Source: Pterobdella sp. o SKG-2022 | Taxonomy: Eukaryota > Annelida > Clitellata > Hirudinida > Piscicolidae | Assembly: GCA_964035795.1 (NCBI GenBank) | Contig: OZ038321.1 | Location: 16,175,971-16,239,970 of the forward strand | Length of the DNA stretch: 64,000 bases | Direction: 5' to 3' | Part shown: piece by piece, positions 24,201-36,409 of the stretch | Numbering within the stretch: the stretch's first letter is position 1 | Layout of the letters: each line of letters begins with the position of its first letter | Notes under the pieces: model-generated | The model's database searches: none | What the model was told of the DNA's origin: nothing | What the model saw: the letters and a program-made list of their open reading frames with translations, nothing else | Made by a program: the position numbers and the translations under genes

Positions 24201-27200
24201 ATAGTTTGAGCTACCATTTGATAGCATTTAGTAGCCCTTGAGAACATTGCCTTGAAAGTCTTGCACTTTATGAGGCTTGAGAAGGCTGCTTGGGTATGTT
24301 TGTTCATGGGTGTACATGTTTTACTTTGACTGCGTTTTCAAAACACATCTGAATGAATTGTTTTAAAATTCTTTTTATGTTTCCATCAATCTCAACAAAA
24401 CTAACAACATATTGACCATTACTTTTTTATCCCCTTTTATTCAAATTATTATATGTCCGCCTGCAATTAAAACGTTATTTTATTCAGGTTTATTTGACTA
24501 TGAATATAGTGTTCAAAATAATCAAAGTTAAAATTAAAATTTTTATGCAACTTATAAAAGGAAAAAAAATAATTTCATATTGCAAAACCTCTAAAGAAAA
24601 TGAATTTTGTCACAACTTGAAGATTTATATTCTTATAAGAGAAAATATATCGCAAAATTTTTCGAGAATAACAAAGCTGATGTGAAAATTCTAGAAACTC
24701 TCAGTAAAAAAACCAAAAAAAATACTAAATGTAAAATAGTTATCAAACAAGCGTTTGAATATTCAAAATCCCTGCATCTAGCCTGAAGACTTGCATGAAG
24801 CATTTTTGAAAGTCATTTAATAAAGACTAAAGCTTCAATTAAATTTTTAAAAAATGATTTATATACCAACCTTCATCAGAAAAAAAATAAATTTTTGTCT
24901 GCTAATTAGCTGAATATATCTTATTAATATTGAAAAGAGCTCTGTTAATAAAAATTAAATTTTTCTGTTTTTTTCTTCATTATTGTGTTATTTTTAACCC
25001 CATAAAAAATCGAAAAGCTGAACACAATTTTGATTTAATTATTCAAGATGAGTTATTCATATTTCAAATTTGTGAATATTTAATGCTTTTATCTTTTAGA
25101 GATACTAATGAAAAAATGCAATTATGGTTATCAAAGTAATTTTAATTTCTATTTAGTTCGTAAAAAAACTCAAGTAATTTGATTGAAGATCTTTTCCGAC
25201 TCACAATAAAAAACTTCTTAAAATAGAATTAAAATGTGAGAAAATTAGCAAAGAAGCTCAAGTAAAATTGTTTATAAACGAATACAAACTAAAAATAGCA
25301 GATATAATCATTTTGAAATATAATATTGTAATCTGAACATTTCCATGAGTCACATTTACCACAACAATCCCACGGAAAAAACACCAGTCTTATTGAACAT
25401 TGTTGGAAAGCTTTATTAAAAGCACGATTTTTTCTCAATAACTATTCCCACGATTGTTTCCTTAGTTATTTAGTTCAATCAAATAAAGCATTAGTTTTTC
25501 GTACAATCGGGCATTTTTACTTCATACAATTTATCTTTGAATTGCGTGACATTCTGCACTTGTTTAACTGCAATGAGTTGAAGTCTCACTAGTTTCTCTG
25601 TAAGGAAATTGACTTGGACTTCATGGGACAGTTTGAAGATATGATAATCAACAACGCTAAAAAATGCTAATCTTCATATTTTTAATCTAAAAAAATACAA
25701 AATGCTTATAATACTTTAAAAAAAACTTCAATTTTTTCATGAAACGTCATTTAATTAGACTTTATGACCAAAACCTCAAGATAAATTAAACTCGACATGA
25801 AGTAGTATGTCCGATCTTTGTGTGATTCTTCAACTTATTAATCGTTCTTCGGAACGTTTTAAGCCTTCAAGAAAAAAATTTTTTTTTTTAAATTTAAATT
25901 TTTTCAACAATTTTCCACTATAATTAAAATGACAGAAAAAATGCCTACTTGACATCTAGACACGATACAAATTCAGTCAAAATTTATCAAAAAAACTTTT
26001 AATACATGAGTTGAAAAAATAAAATGTGGTAAGTTATACTTATTGAATTTTAATGCTTTTTTTGCTTCCGAGCAAAACATCGTTTTAACAGCATAAAAAC
26101 TAGGTATAACTCTTTGCTTGGTCGATTTCAATTATCTATAAATGCTATTATGTCGTTGAAGGCATCCTGTGGCTTAGGCAAAGAAATTAGTAGTTAAATA
26201 AATTATCTCTTTTTTTTCTTTTGAATTATTCTTATGTCTCAACTATATGCAATCAATATGGAATAATTTATTATTGAACATGTTTATGATTTCTTTTTCA
26301 TTTGATTTTTATAAATTAAGTTTACTCTATTTTTGAGTTGTTCACAGATTAAATCTAGGATTTTACTGTTTTTTTTGAGTTTACATCTAAGTTTGAAACT
26401 TCGGTGACACAATAAAAAGAATACATTAGTGATTAATTATGAATTGAATTACAGAATTGTTATTCATCATCAAAAATACTGGGTAAAATTTGGGTGCATA
26501 AATATAGAACGTTTATTTGTGTCATGAAATTTAGGATGTAGATTAGGCAAGAGTTTTTGAAAAGTTTGGAACATGAAGGTTATCTTGAGAAAGTTAGATT
26601 CCCATCCATCAGTGTTTTGACAGCATAATTTAAAAATTGTTTGCATTTTTTTTATAAAAAACAAAAATAAAAAAATTTTTACTCAATTCAAACAAAAGTA
26701 AAAACTCCATAACAATAAAGATTTGACATCAAGCTTTTTCACACATATTTAGAACTTAACATTAAACTTCAGGATAATAGACTTTTTCACAACTACTTCA
26801 AAAACCAAAGAATTTTCAAAATTCAGTTTTGCTTTCAAAGTGAAATAAATCAAGAATTAAATGTGTTTCCTGGTAGAAGAATATTGATACAGTGTCTTTA
26901 TTTTTGAATTTTTTTGTTATATGAACTAACTTCATGTTTGTGGTGTCTTTTTACTTATATACATGTTTTCAAAAACTGTGAAAAGAACTTTGAATAAAAT
27001 GAATTCAAAACCTGAAAATATGATAGTATGGACGACTAGCCTTTGTTGAACTACCACAAAGACATCGAAATGTCAAAAAAACATAAAGAAGAACTAAATC
27101 AACTGTAGAAAAACTTTCAAATGAGATTTCAGGTGAAGTATCCAAGATTTTTTTTAGCTAAAAAATTGTATAATGCGGCTATAGATAAGACTCTTATATA

Positions 27201-30200
27201 AAATGTTTGTACTTAAGAAATTGGTTAGATTATGAAAAAATTTAAATGTGTTTCAAAGAGTATTTATGTGTTTCGAAAAATGTTTCTGTTTCATCTCAAA
27301 TGCGCAGATGCAAAGAAAATAATTTTGGGTTTTTGTAAAATTTCAATTTAGAGTTATGTGTATTATGCATCAGGTGGACATGTATTGAAGAAATTGAAGT
27401 TTTATTTTAACTCTGCTTAGTGATCTTTATAAAATTGTTTTTCGTTAAGAGCAAAAAAAAATATATTTTCATTGGAAAAAAAGCTCAAATTTTAGTTAAT
27501 TACTTTTTTAAATAAATTAATCCTATTCTTTATTCTCTGTGTATATTTTTTATGGAAAGAGAAATTTCTTGTACAATTAATTGAATCAAAAATATAATAT
27601 TGCTGGGCTTTTCTCATAAGCCTTCTAATAACTCAACTCATTATCAAGCTAGTTTTGTTGTTCAAGGACAATTTTTCTTGATTCGTATGAGTTTTTTCAT
27701 TTAGTTAGGTTTTAAAATGAAAGATTATATTACTTTAACTTCAAATTATAGGATAATTCAATCAATTAAATGCAAAAAAAAATACACAAATAAATAAAAA
27801 ATATTTATAAAACTGATAAAAAACATGCAAAAATCCCAACATTAATTAGTTGACATACGTTTGTTACAGTTTTTTTTTTCAATACTCAAACTAAACCGAT
27901 GTCAAAGTTTGGGATATAATTATAATTAAAAATGTCATACGCTACAAATCCCTACGTTTTTGTTATCAGAAAAACTAAAAAAAAGATAAATGAGCTGGAA
28001 TTTTGAAATTTTTTATTTGAAAAAATAAGCTAAAAAGACACTTTTTTCTCAGTATAAAGTTTTAATTTAATATCAAGCATGAGTGATGGGGATTTATTGC
28101 AGAGAAGAATTTTTCAAAAAATTCAGTTTTATAATGAGATAATTATGTATCACATTTTTCATTGAGATGATGAAGGAGATTAGTTGTTGAGCTCTAAAAA
28201 ACTAAATGCAAAAAGATGCAATCAAACATAATAAAACGAAATTTCTAATTATACATCAGATTTGAAAATAGTCAAACCTTCATCAAAGATTAATATCCAG
28301 GGTTTGAAATTTTAGATTAATAAGTTTCCCAAAAATTTTATGAAATAATACTTCATAATTTTTTAGTTTACAAATGAACTTGAAATGATATCGATTAAAG
28401 GGGAATAATTTTATGAAAATCATACCAACATATTTCAAAATAATTCGCTTTTAAATAATTTTTTAAAAATTTCAAATCTTCGAGATTTGTACAGAAATGT
28501 GCTGTTTCTTCACACAAGATGCAGAAACTCTCATAGAAATGCCTAAATGCGGTAGAGTTTCAAAAAGCTTTCAATCAAAATTATTTTCAGAATTATTATG
28601 GTAAATAAAAACTAAGCTTTAATTTATTATTATATAAAACAAAAAGATATTCTCACAAAGTTTATTTGTTCAAATTTTAAATTTTGCTGAAAACTTCAAG
28701 ATTCATTTGCCTACCAAATCTCATTAGGAAATTCAAACAAACGCCACTGGAATAAAAATTTTATGTCGTTGAATGAAGAAAAGTTAAGCTATAAAATTTA
28801 AAATTAGAATCTGTTCAAAGCTCTGAGTTGTATCAAATAAACAAAAGCCTACCAGAAACACCTAGATATGGCATAAGTGGATTGCCTTCGAAACACCAAA
28901 GATCTTTATACCGATCAAGTAAAAATTACATATACATATACGCCTAAAACTACTTTGATTATATTACCTGAGTACATTATTAATAAACCACTAAGGGAGT
29001 TGGCATAACGCATCGCATTATGACTAGCATATGATAGCTGGTGCAACTAAGACTTTATTTATTAATCAGATATCTAATAAGTAAAAGATCAACTTTGATT
29101 GCACAAAAAGATATCTCTGATGAACCAAACATGAGAAAGATAGTGCGAAAATGACGATTTTTGTGATAATAGTCTTAATCTTAATTGTTCATTATATGCA
29201 AGTATTTTAATTTTTAAAAGCATAACGCTTTAACTTTTGATTTTTTTTCATACTTTCATTGTTTGTTTTTTCATTTTTTAATTATATACAATTTGAGTTG
29301 AATGATGATCCATGTTTTCGCGAAATTTTTTAACAAAAAAATTTGAATATCATAAGTTATGGATGGGAGGGGAATTACTTCATAAAATTTCTCAACAGTG
29401 TGTTCGTGATAAATATTCATGAGAAAAGCTTGTATATTTTTCATCAAATCATTGTTTTTAAATTATAAATACAATTAAGATGTTTTTTATTAACAGTAAC
29501 TTAAAATTATCATTTCCCCTAATTGAAATTTAGTAGAGAAACCAGAAATTGTTTAGCTATCGAATTTGTGTTGTAACGTAGATAAATAGTATGAAAATAG
29601 GCATGAAAAGAAGATTCCCCCATCCATTTTCAAATTCTGTGTTATTTTCAATTTGTTTAAAATTGTCCACAAGTAAATCTTCGAAGTTAATCTTAAGGCA
29701 GTTTGATATTTTCAAAATTATAAATTTCTACACGAAAGTTAATTTTTGGAATTTTACATTCAAAAACAACTTAAATGATAAAAAATATTTTTTATGTTTT
29801 TATTCTTAATGAAAAGTTTTCAAATAATGAAATCAAAATTTTTTGAATTTTTTATAAGTTATAAATTATTATTTTTAAATTATTTTTCTCAAATTATTTT
29901 TTATTTCAAGAAAAAAAAACTTTTTCAGACGCACTTTGTTTCAATTAGATTATTTATCTCTAAACATATGTACATTTACTTATTCATTTTTTTTATTGAT
30001 ATTTTATTACAATTATTCAGCTAAATCTTTTTTTATATTTTTTCGTTTTTTAATAAAAAGATATGACTTTCTTGAAAAAAAAATTACATAAACAATTACC
30101 AAAAAGTAATTTGAAATTTTTGAATTCCATTTTATTCGATTTGGCAAATCATTTAAAATAAAAGTTTTAAATTCTTAACAAAAAATATCAAAATGATTAG

Positions 30201-30265
30201 CTGAAACATGCAATGTTCTAAAACTCAGCCTGGTAAGATTAAGTTATTTTTAATGACATTAAAAA
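21289..30265. other. Intergenic region with transposon remnants, no supported gene
   Basis: Nearly 9 kb with no exon I can support. An inverted-repeat element lies at 23968-24095. It is flanked by two minus-strand frames (23730-23984 and 24086-24307) that read like basic protein fragments and may be remnants of a larger transposon. The rest is AT-rich with short poly-A/T runs. Confidence 0.45.
23968..24095. mobile_element. MITE-like element, family A
   Basis: Begins aaacgatttgaatcaaacac, contains the core cgaagcttttcgtaagttg, and ends with a 38-nt stretch (24057-24094) identical to 47011-47048. The shared ends and core with the 46882-47023 copy make this a dispersed family rather than chance. 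Confidence 0.6.
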
Positions 30266-30877
30266 TCAAGAATAGAAGATTGATGTATAAGTGTTAAAAT
30301 ATTTTTGTATTTTTGTATCATAATGTTTACCTTGCTTAAAATTATGAAGGATAGAAGTTGGAACTGGTCGGCAATTTAAAAAAAAGAAACTAGTATTATA
30401 TGAAACATTTTTCAACTCATTCCACTTTTTGTATGTTTTTCCATGATTTTGCTGACCCACCAAAGAGAGTTTGGCTTTTTGAAATGTGAAAAGATATAAA
30501 AAAAATGTAAAAACAGCTATCACTGAATATAATAATAGTTTATGTATTTCAAAATGTATAATTTTTTCAAAAACTTTTTTTTTCAAAAAATCTATATTTG
30601 TATTAACGAAACTAAAGTATTGCAATGTTTTTTGAAGTGTATTCAAACAGAAATTAATAAACTTCTCAAATGACTTTCTGAATTGTTCATTAAACATTGA
30701 TTCCCCAATGAAGGCTTTCAAACATTTTTCATGATATTTATTCAAAGGTTTACATGGTTTTATAGAGGATAACACAGTTGTTCCTAGCTGAAGCTGGATT
30801 CCTTTAAATGATGTATGCTGATCTGATGTAAAATCTGCTTTCCTACAGGGAACTAGAGCGGTAAATACTCGAAACAA
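30266..30877 (-). CDS. Unidentified 203-codon open frame with one membrane segment
   Basis: This frame is much longer than expected by chance at this base composition. It encodes a basic protein with an N-terminal Cys-containing stretch (SIKPCKPLNKYHEKCLK), a helical Phe/Lys-rich middle, and one hydrophobic segment (LLLYSVIAVFTFFLYLFTF). A possible acceptor (ctctag or ctgtag) lies near its 5' end, so it may be an exon rather than a complete gene. No domain recognised; a transposon or pseudogene origin is possible. Confidence 0.35.
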   Translation of the reverse strand: MFRVFTALVPCRKADFTSDQHTSFKGIQLQLGTTVLSSIKPCKPLNKYHEKCLKAFIGESMFNEQFRKSFEKFINFCLNTLQKTLQYFSFVNTNIDFLKKKVFEKIIHFEIHKLLLYSVIAVFTFFLYLFTFQKAKLSLVGQQNHGKTYKKWNELKNVSYNTSFFFLNCRPVPTSILHNFKQGKHYDTKIQKYFNTYTSIFYS

Positions 30878-30978
30878 AAACTAAATTTTTAAATTTTTAA
30901 TTCTGAGTTATTTCAACAAAAATATTTCCTCAACTTGATCTTTGAATTTTTTTTTGGTTTAAATGCAACTAGTTTTTA

Positions 30979-31166
30979 TTTCATTACAAAACTGTGATCT
31001 ACAAGTGGTTTTCAAAACCAAATGCATAAAACACATTGCCGAAGATTATCAAAGGGATAAGTTTAAAATTGTAGAAAGTAAATTATTATATCAGAAAAAA
31101 TCAAAAACTTCAATACAGTTGGACAGTTTAATATCGAGAAAAAGTATTCAGAGTTTGGGCGCATGA
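30979..31166 (+). CDS. Possible exon of an unidentified gene
   Basis: The frame follows an actag acceptor and reads like protein (HIAEDYQRDKFKIVESKLL) rather than the usual Phe/Lys/Asn noise. A donor-like aaaaa|gtattc lies before its stop. No family recognised. Confidence 0.25.
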
Positions 31167-31750
31167 CAAAACGACTATGAAGATAATTAAAAAGTAGAAA
31201 AATAATTGCCAATGTTTTTTCAAAAAATAAGGTAATCATAAAAATTTTCGCAGTATAGTCGGAATACAAAGCATTTTATCGACAAGAAATAAGCATCCAG
31301 TTGCTTTTTCTTTATTTCGTGGCTAGTGGTTTTATTTCAAAGTAGAATTTTTCATATTATAATTGAAGAATTCCAACGTAAATAATTGTTCTGAAAAATA
31401 GATTTTCTATTATGAAAAATCTTTTTTGCATTAAAAACATTACATTAATCCAAAATTTTTAAGTCTGATAAAAACTAATATTTGGAAAAAATTATTCTGT
31501 GTTCATCTTTTGTTTTTCAAACTTTTGCAGTTTTCTCTCAATTATCCAGGTATCAAAAATCCGGATGCTTCAATAACTCGGGATTTTTCATGACTCATTA
31601 AATAAATTTTTCTGTTTTGCTGTGCTAGCTTCCAAATCTAAAAATGTGAAGTAATATTTCTGTAAATTTTCAAATAAATTGAATGAAAAATTGAAAAAAT
31701 TTCGAAAGATGAATTAAAAGTATTTTTGAAATTTAAAAACGAAATTATAG

Positions 31751-31913
31751 GTGTAATGAGGCCGTAAAACATCCAAAACTCCTGTCAACAACAATAACGA
31801 CATTAGTGAATAAAGATGGAAGGAACAAAGTCTTGATCGGCTTCATTATTCACTCAAAAAGAGTCTTTACTTTTATTGACCCTCCAGCTAAAAAGATACC
31901 AAAAAAAGACTGA
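31751..31913 (+). CDS. Possible terminal exon, 53 codons, weakly protease-like
   Basis: The acceptor aaattatag is followed by an open frame to TGA, locally richer in GC than its flanks. The string GRNKVLIGFIIHSKRVFTF loosely recalls the CGGxLI...VLT region of trypsin-like proteases, but the catalytic His context is absent. It could be a degenerate fragment or unrelated. Confidence 0.25.
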
Positions 31914-32339
31914 GGCTCCAACAATCCATGCTTGACAACCGAGAACTGTATAAAACACTTTTTTTACTGAAAAAGCATGAAAGATTTCAAAACGTTTCAT
32001 TTTTCAGCATAAGTGGAGCATCCAGTTAGCTTTTGCCTGGACAGCCATCAAAATGAGTGCATTCTTTATTCAGACAAACGTCAAATTGCCAAAAATTTAG
32101 TTAACTAAAATAGCAATAAATTTTTTATGAAATCAAAGTTTTTTAAAAATAAGTTTTTCCAAACAATCAGCTAAAGTTGTCGATAAATAAAACCCTATCA
32201 TAATTATTAGCAATTGTTTGAAAATATTTATTGAAATAGTTTTTAAATAAAATGATTTTTTACTGAGAATAGAAGGTTCAAAATAATATTCTCCAACATA
32301 ATTAACAAAATGAGTATATTTAAGAAAACTAATAACTTT

Positions 32340-32416
32340 GTCGGCCCATATAGTTCAGTAGTAGAGCATTAGACTAATTATTTAAAATCACCGGTTTCCA
32401 TCCCGCGTGAGCCGAC
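32340..32416 (+). pseudogene. tRNA-Ile(AAT)-derived sequence, pseudogene or SINE head
   Basis: Starts GGCCCAT at 32343, as tRNA-Ile does, with D-arm agttcagtagtagagc. The anticodon stem TTAGA/TTTAA (32369-32373 and 32381-32385) closes the loop CTAATTA, which puts AAT at 32376-32378. The ends can pair (gtcggcc with gccgac). The T-arm is degenerate: ggtttccatccc instead of GGTTCGATCCC, with a poor T-stem. This argues for a pseudogene or the head of a tRNA-derived SINE rather than a working tRNA. Confidence 0.55.
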
Positions 32417-32483
32417 ATTATGTACACAAGGATTAGCGACCTGTAAAACATCTGTATAGCTAATGAAGCCCCATTTTAGGGTG

Positions 32484-32577
32484 ACTAATTAAGATACAAA
32501 GCTTTTCGTTAAAAAATTAAAATTTTCAAGATACTTGAAAAATGTTGCTTTGTTAACGAAAGGCTTTGCATCTTAAT
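32484..32577. mobile_element. Inverted-repeat element with near-perfect 24-nt ends
   Basis: The left arm reads ttaagatacaaagcttttcg and onward; the right arm is its reverse complement with two changes. The arms enclose about 45 nt. It carries the same agcttttcg core as family A and lies about 70 nt after the tRNA-derived sequence. Confidence 0.6.
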
Positions 32578-32585
32578 ACATTAAT

Positions 32586-32919
32586 TAGTGCAATACTAAA
32601 CAGTCAAAAATCTGAACATTTGATCGTTTGCAACCCTAACTCTACTAAAAAGAATACGCATTTTAGACGCATCTTTAATCGTTTACATAAACTACAAAGA
32701 TCCGGGAATATGAGTCATAAATATGGCTTTGAAGCTCAGAGGAACTTGACTCATTTAGAACATAGTTGTATTGTCATAAAAGCCTACAAACTGAGAATAA
32801 TGTGTAAAAATTTGCAAAAAAATATTCAATATTGTTCAAATAGGAAAATAATGGAAGACTCGAAACTCAATAAAATATTGAGTTTAGAAGGTTTTATAAT
32901 TGATGGTGTAATCCGTTAG
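32586..32919 (+). CDS. Possible exon of an unidentified gene
   Basis: About 110 codons of basic, helix-rich sequence (RRIFNRLHKLQRSGN; HLEHSCIVIKAYKLRIMCK) start at the edge of an inverted-repeat element and end at TAG 32917-32919. A donor-like GGT|gtaatc (32907/32908) is in phase 0 and could lead to the frame at 33290-33484. Length alone does not exclude chance. Confidence 0.25.
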
Positions 32920-33289
32920 GAGTCGTATTGTTCGTTCTGTTGAACGTTGCACTATTCATAATGAATAATGAAACAAAGGAATTGCTTTCATGTATTTTTC
33001 CTAACAACCCAATAAATCAAAAATCTAAAGTATCTTTAAAAGCCATTACCAAGAAGCTTCAGAAGTAATTACCACTTTCTATTCAGATTTTTTAACGAGC
33101 AGTCTTCCATACAATAGGAGAAATACCTTATGAAAAATATGATACTATCTCTATGAAAACGTAAAAAAGGCATGAACAAATGAATTGAAAAATATAGTTT
33201 CGTGTTTTTGTATCGTATAAAATCATGCCAATCAAGTTTTTATTTTAATGTCACATTTAGATAAAAAAAAGATTAAAGCAAAATACTAA

Positions 33290-33484
33290 AAACGCAACAA
33301 GCCAGAAGCCCCCAAAAAAAGACTAGAAGTAACACCAACATCCACAAACATCGACCCATCATGGGAATGCAAGCTTCTCTGTAGGAAGTGTTGTTCGATA
33401 TATTATGAACCTTTATTAAATGTATATATGAGAAATCAAATAAACTATATATTCACATTTTACACCAGCTGTTGTATGCTGTAA
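33290..33484 (+). CDS. Possible exon, Cys-containing, unidentified
   Basis: A 64-codon open frame with protein-like composition (KKRLEVTPTSTNIDPSWECK, then LLCRKCC). No clear strong acceptor. Proposed only because it lies in line with the other + strand frames. Confidence 0.2.
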   Translation, partial: KRNKPEAPKKRLEVTPTSTNIDPSWECKLLCRKCCSIYYEPLLNVYMRNQINYIFTFYTSCCML

Positions 33485-35944
33485 TTGCAAGCGTAAGTAG
33501 ATTGTTTTATTCCAAGCTAGACGTTAACAAAGTTCATATTATGAAAATTTTGCACTATCATTGTTACATCGGTTTATTGAACATCACAAGTAGATGATAC
33601 AAAGATCAAAAATTAATTTTTATAGCAAGTTGTTAGAAAGTGAGAAAATATTTATTCTTATGTAGTATAACTTTAAAGCAAGCAAGTGGGTGTTAACAGT
33701 CAATTGAATCTGGCATCTTAAATGAAGCTCTATCAATTTAGCTGTACTAGCTGACAGTTTGGAGTTTATATGCAAAATAAATTTTAATAAAAATTCCATC
33801 GGTATCTACGTTTTAGAGTCCATTTTAAGGAGAACATGAAACAATTATGGAAGACATCACTGGTTTTTGGTCGTACGATCTTCTTTGCTGCATGACGTGT
33901 TAATCTTTGGCACATTGGAGGTTTCAGAGAAATTATGTTTTTTGGTGTTTTTTACACTCAGAAAAATTTTATCAATTGTTCTCAAACACATTTTCTAGTT
34001 GTGAAGTCAAATTTTTGCACTTGTTAGAATTTTCAAAAGAACTTTTTGAAGAATAATTATAATCTTTTACTAATAATGAGTACAGTTTGTTTCTAGTAAT
34101 TCGAATATTGGCAAAAGAATTTTTTAATAATCTAGAAAAATCCTCATGAATCGTTTTCAAATTTTTAGATTGATGTGTTCATTGCGACATACAAAATAGT
34201 TCAAAATATTAGGTTTGATAGAATGACCAAAAAAGAATATAAGTTTGTATGTTGTTTTTAAAGTTAAATGAAATAAAAAATATTTTCAAATTTTAGAATT
34301 AAAAGGTTATAGAATAATTAAAACTTTGATATTTTAGAGTGAAATTCTACATGGTGCTGCCCTTGAGTATCACAAATAAGAAAAATAATTCTTGTTCGTT
34401 GCGATTTTATAGGGAATTTTTGAGGTTCGTTTTAGTTAAAAAGCCTTGTTAATTGATAAAATATGCTCTATTGTTCCGTTTGTACTAGTTGAAATGAGCT
34501 TTTGTTCCCCAAAATTAACTTTCCAAAGATTACATGACTATTTTTGCAAATTTTTCGATTTTTACGTCAAAAATTTTTTTGATAATTTTATTCAAGCAAT
34601 AAAAGCTAATATTGTCAATAAATTTAGTTTTATCATTAAAATTTAGCAACGTAATGCTAAAAAATTTCAATTTTTATTGCTCAAATACATGCCGTAAAAC
34701 TTTCATTTGTAACATATAATTAAAAAAAAAATTCGAACCTTTATTTCTATGAAGAAAGACAATGAAATACATTTTCTGTTGAATGAGTGCGATTAGGACA
34801 TTTATCTTATGTTATAAGAGACATCTCATGTATCTTTTAATTCAAATATTTTTTGGTTTTTATGAACTTTGAAATAAGAATTCAGATGAATTTACTGCTT
34901 TCAAAAAAAAGTATAATTTACTATGAATTCAACTTTATCATAAATCATTTGTGACCTTATCAAATAATCGTTTAAATCATAGATATTTAATCATGATCTA
35001 AGTAGAGGTTTGACTTAAAGCTAATATTAAAAACTATTTAAATTATCATTTAAGAACAATGTTTTTCATAAAAATTTTTTCTATATTTTTTCTTTTTTTG
35101 CTCAAGTTTATCTGGTTATAAGGGTGTTCCACACATTTAACTTTACTGTGGTTGGGAGTCGTTTGATTTCTGAGCTCTCCCTAATGATTAACTCTGAAGT
35201 TATTAATAATTTTTTATTAAATACATTTGAAATAATTTTGGTTTATTCTGTTATAAATTTTTCGAGTTTTGCAGGTTTTGTCGCATTTTGAGATGCATCA
35301 TATGTTTAAAACCCCTAGTCTTCAAAAGTCCACAATGTTTAAACCGTTATTGTAAGGTCAACAAACACAAAGTATTTATTTAAAAAAAAGACAAAAAGCT
35401 TTTCTTAGGACTAGTTTACATTATCAAGTGATAATGTTTATTTGAAGCCTTAGTTAACTTGAAAGTTAGAATTAGGATTCACTATTAGTAATAAATTTAT
35501 TTATTCCAGAAAATACTCCTTCTTTTTCATGTCAAGCTTTTTGACTTCTCCAGGGTTTCAAACGCATACTTACTCCTTATTTTGCTTCTTTAGACTTGCT
35601 TTTAGCTTGAACTCTAGTGACTAATGAATATATTTCAAAAAAAAAAACTTCTATGGAAGCTGATCAAAAGTTTCGTATTGAATAAAAAACCATAAAGTTT
35701 CTCTTTTTTTTGAATTAGTGAATGTTTTTCAGTAGAAAGGTTGTGATATTTATGTAAAAGTTATCACAGTAAATGGAATGAAAATAGTGCAAATGAAATG
35801 GTTTCAAGCATTTTGTTTCAGTTTTTTTTGATGAAAATTTAAGAAACTTTTAATTTGATAATAAAAACTAGTTTGAAAATGTTGGTGACAATCTTTTCAA
35901 TCCCATATAAAGAAGCAAACATTCAACCTGTATTTCAAAAGTCA
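33485..35944. other. Intergenic, no gene seen
   Basis: AT-rich. It contains a family-B arm near 34595-34640 and one end of a family-A-like element at 35353-35440 (gtaaggtcaacaaacacaaa). Nothing else supported. Confidence 0.45.
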
Positions 35945-35950
35945 TTTATT
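35945..35950 (-). terminator. Poly(A) signal of the ZU5-death-domain gene
   Basis: AATAAA on the minus strand, 17 nt past the proposed TGA stop (35970-35968). Its closeness to the 29-nt terminal exon supports that exon over the read-through end. Confidence 0.5.
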
Positions 35951-35967
35951 CAGCATATCAACTTTCT

Positions 35968-36409
35968 TCAAACTTTCTGGTTCTTCATAATCATATCTAA
36001 AAACAAAAATATTCATTAATCAATTGATTCATAAAAAATATTAAAAGTTCAAATAAGCTTTTATTAAACCTGCCAATTGGAAGCATCCAGCGATTTGAAG
36101 TCGACCAATCAAAGCGCAAATAGCTTGCACGTGATCATTAGTTTGTTCTAAATACATGTTGAGCGCTTTGTAAGTCCTACCTCTGCTACTTGGTTGTGAC
36201 AACTGTGAAGACACATAAATTGTTTGAAACTTCATTGTTTCACAATACATAACAATCAAAAATATAAAGACTAAATCTTTAAGTGAATTTAACCATTAAA
36301 GAGTGTGCAATTTCTCTTGAGAGATCCAGGCTTTCACAGAAGACCATCCAGTCAGGAATCAAGTTAGCGTTGTCAGCAAGGGTTCTCAAGGTCTTCTCAA
36401 CAGTTACTT
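35968..36409 (-). CDS. Death domain 2 and C-terminus (exons 36409-36294, 36202-36070, 35996-35968)
   Basis: LRTLADNANLIPDWMVFCES then LDLSREIAHSLM resemble helices 1-3. SRGRTYKALNMYLEQ and AICALIGRLQIAGCFQLADM resemble helices 4-6. The usual helix-5 Trp is replaced (NMYLEQ), so this copy is divergent. The last junction uses GCAG|gtttaa and tttttag|ATATG and gives ...QLADMIMKNQKV-stop. Reading through instead would end ...QLAGLIKAYLNF at 36041. Confidence 0.7.
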
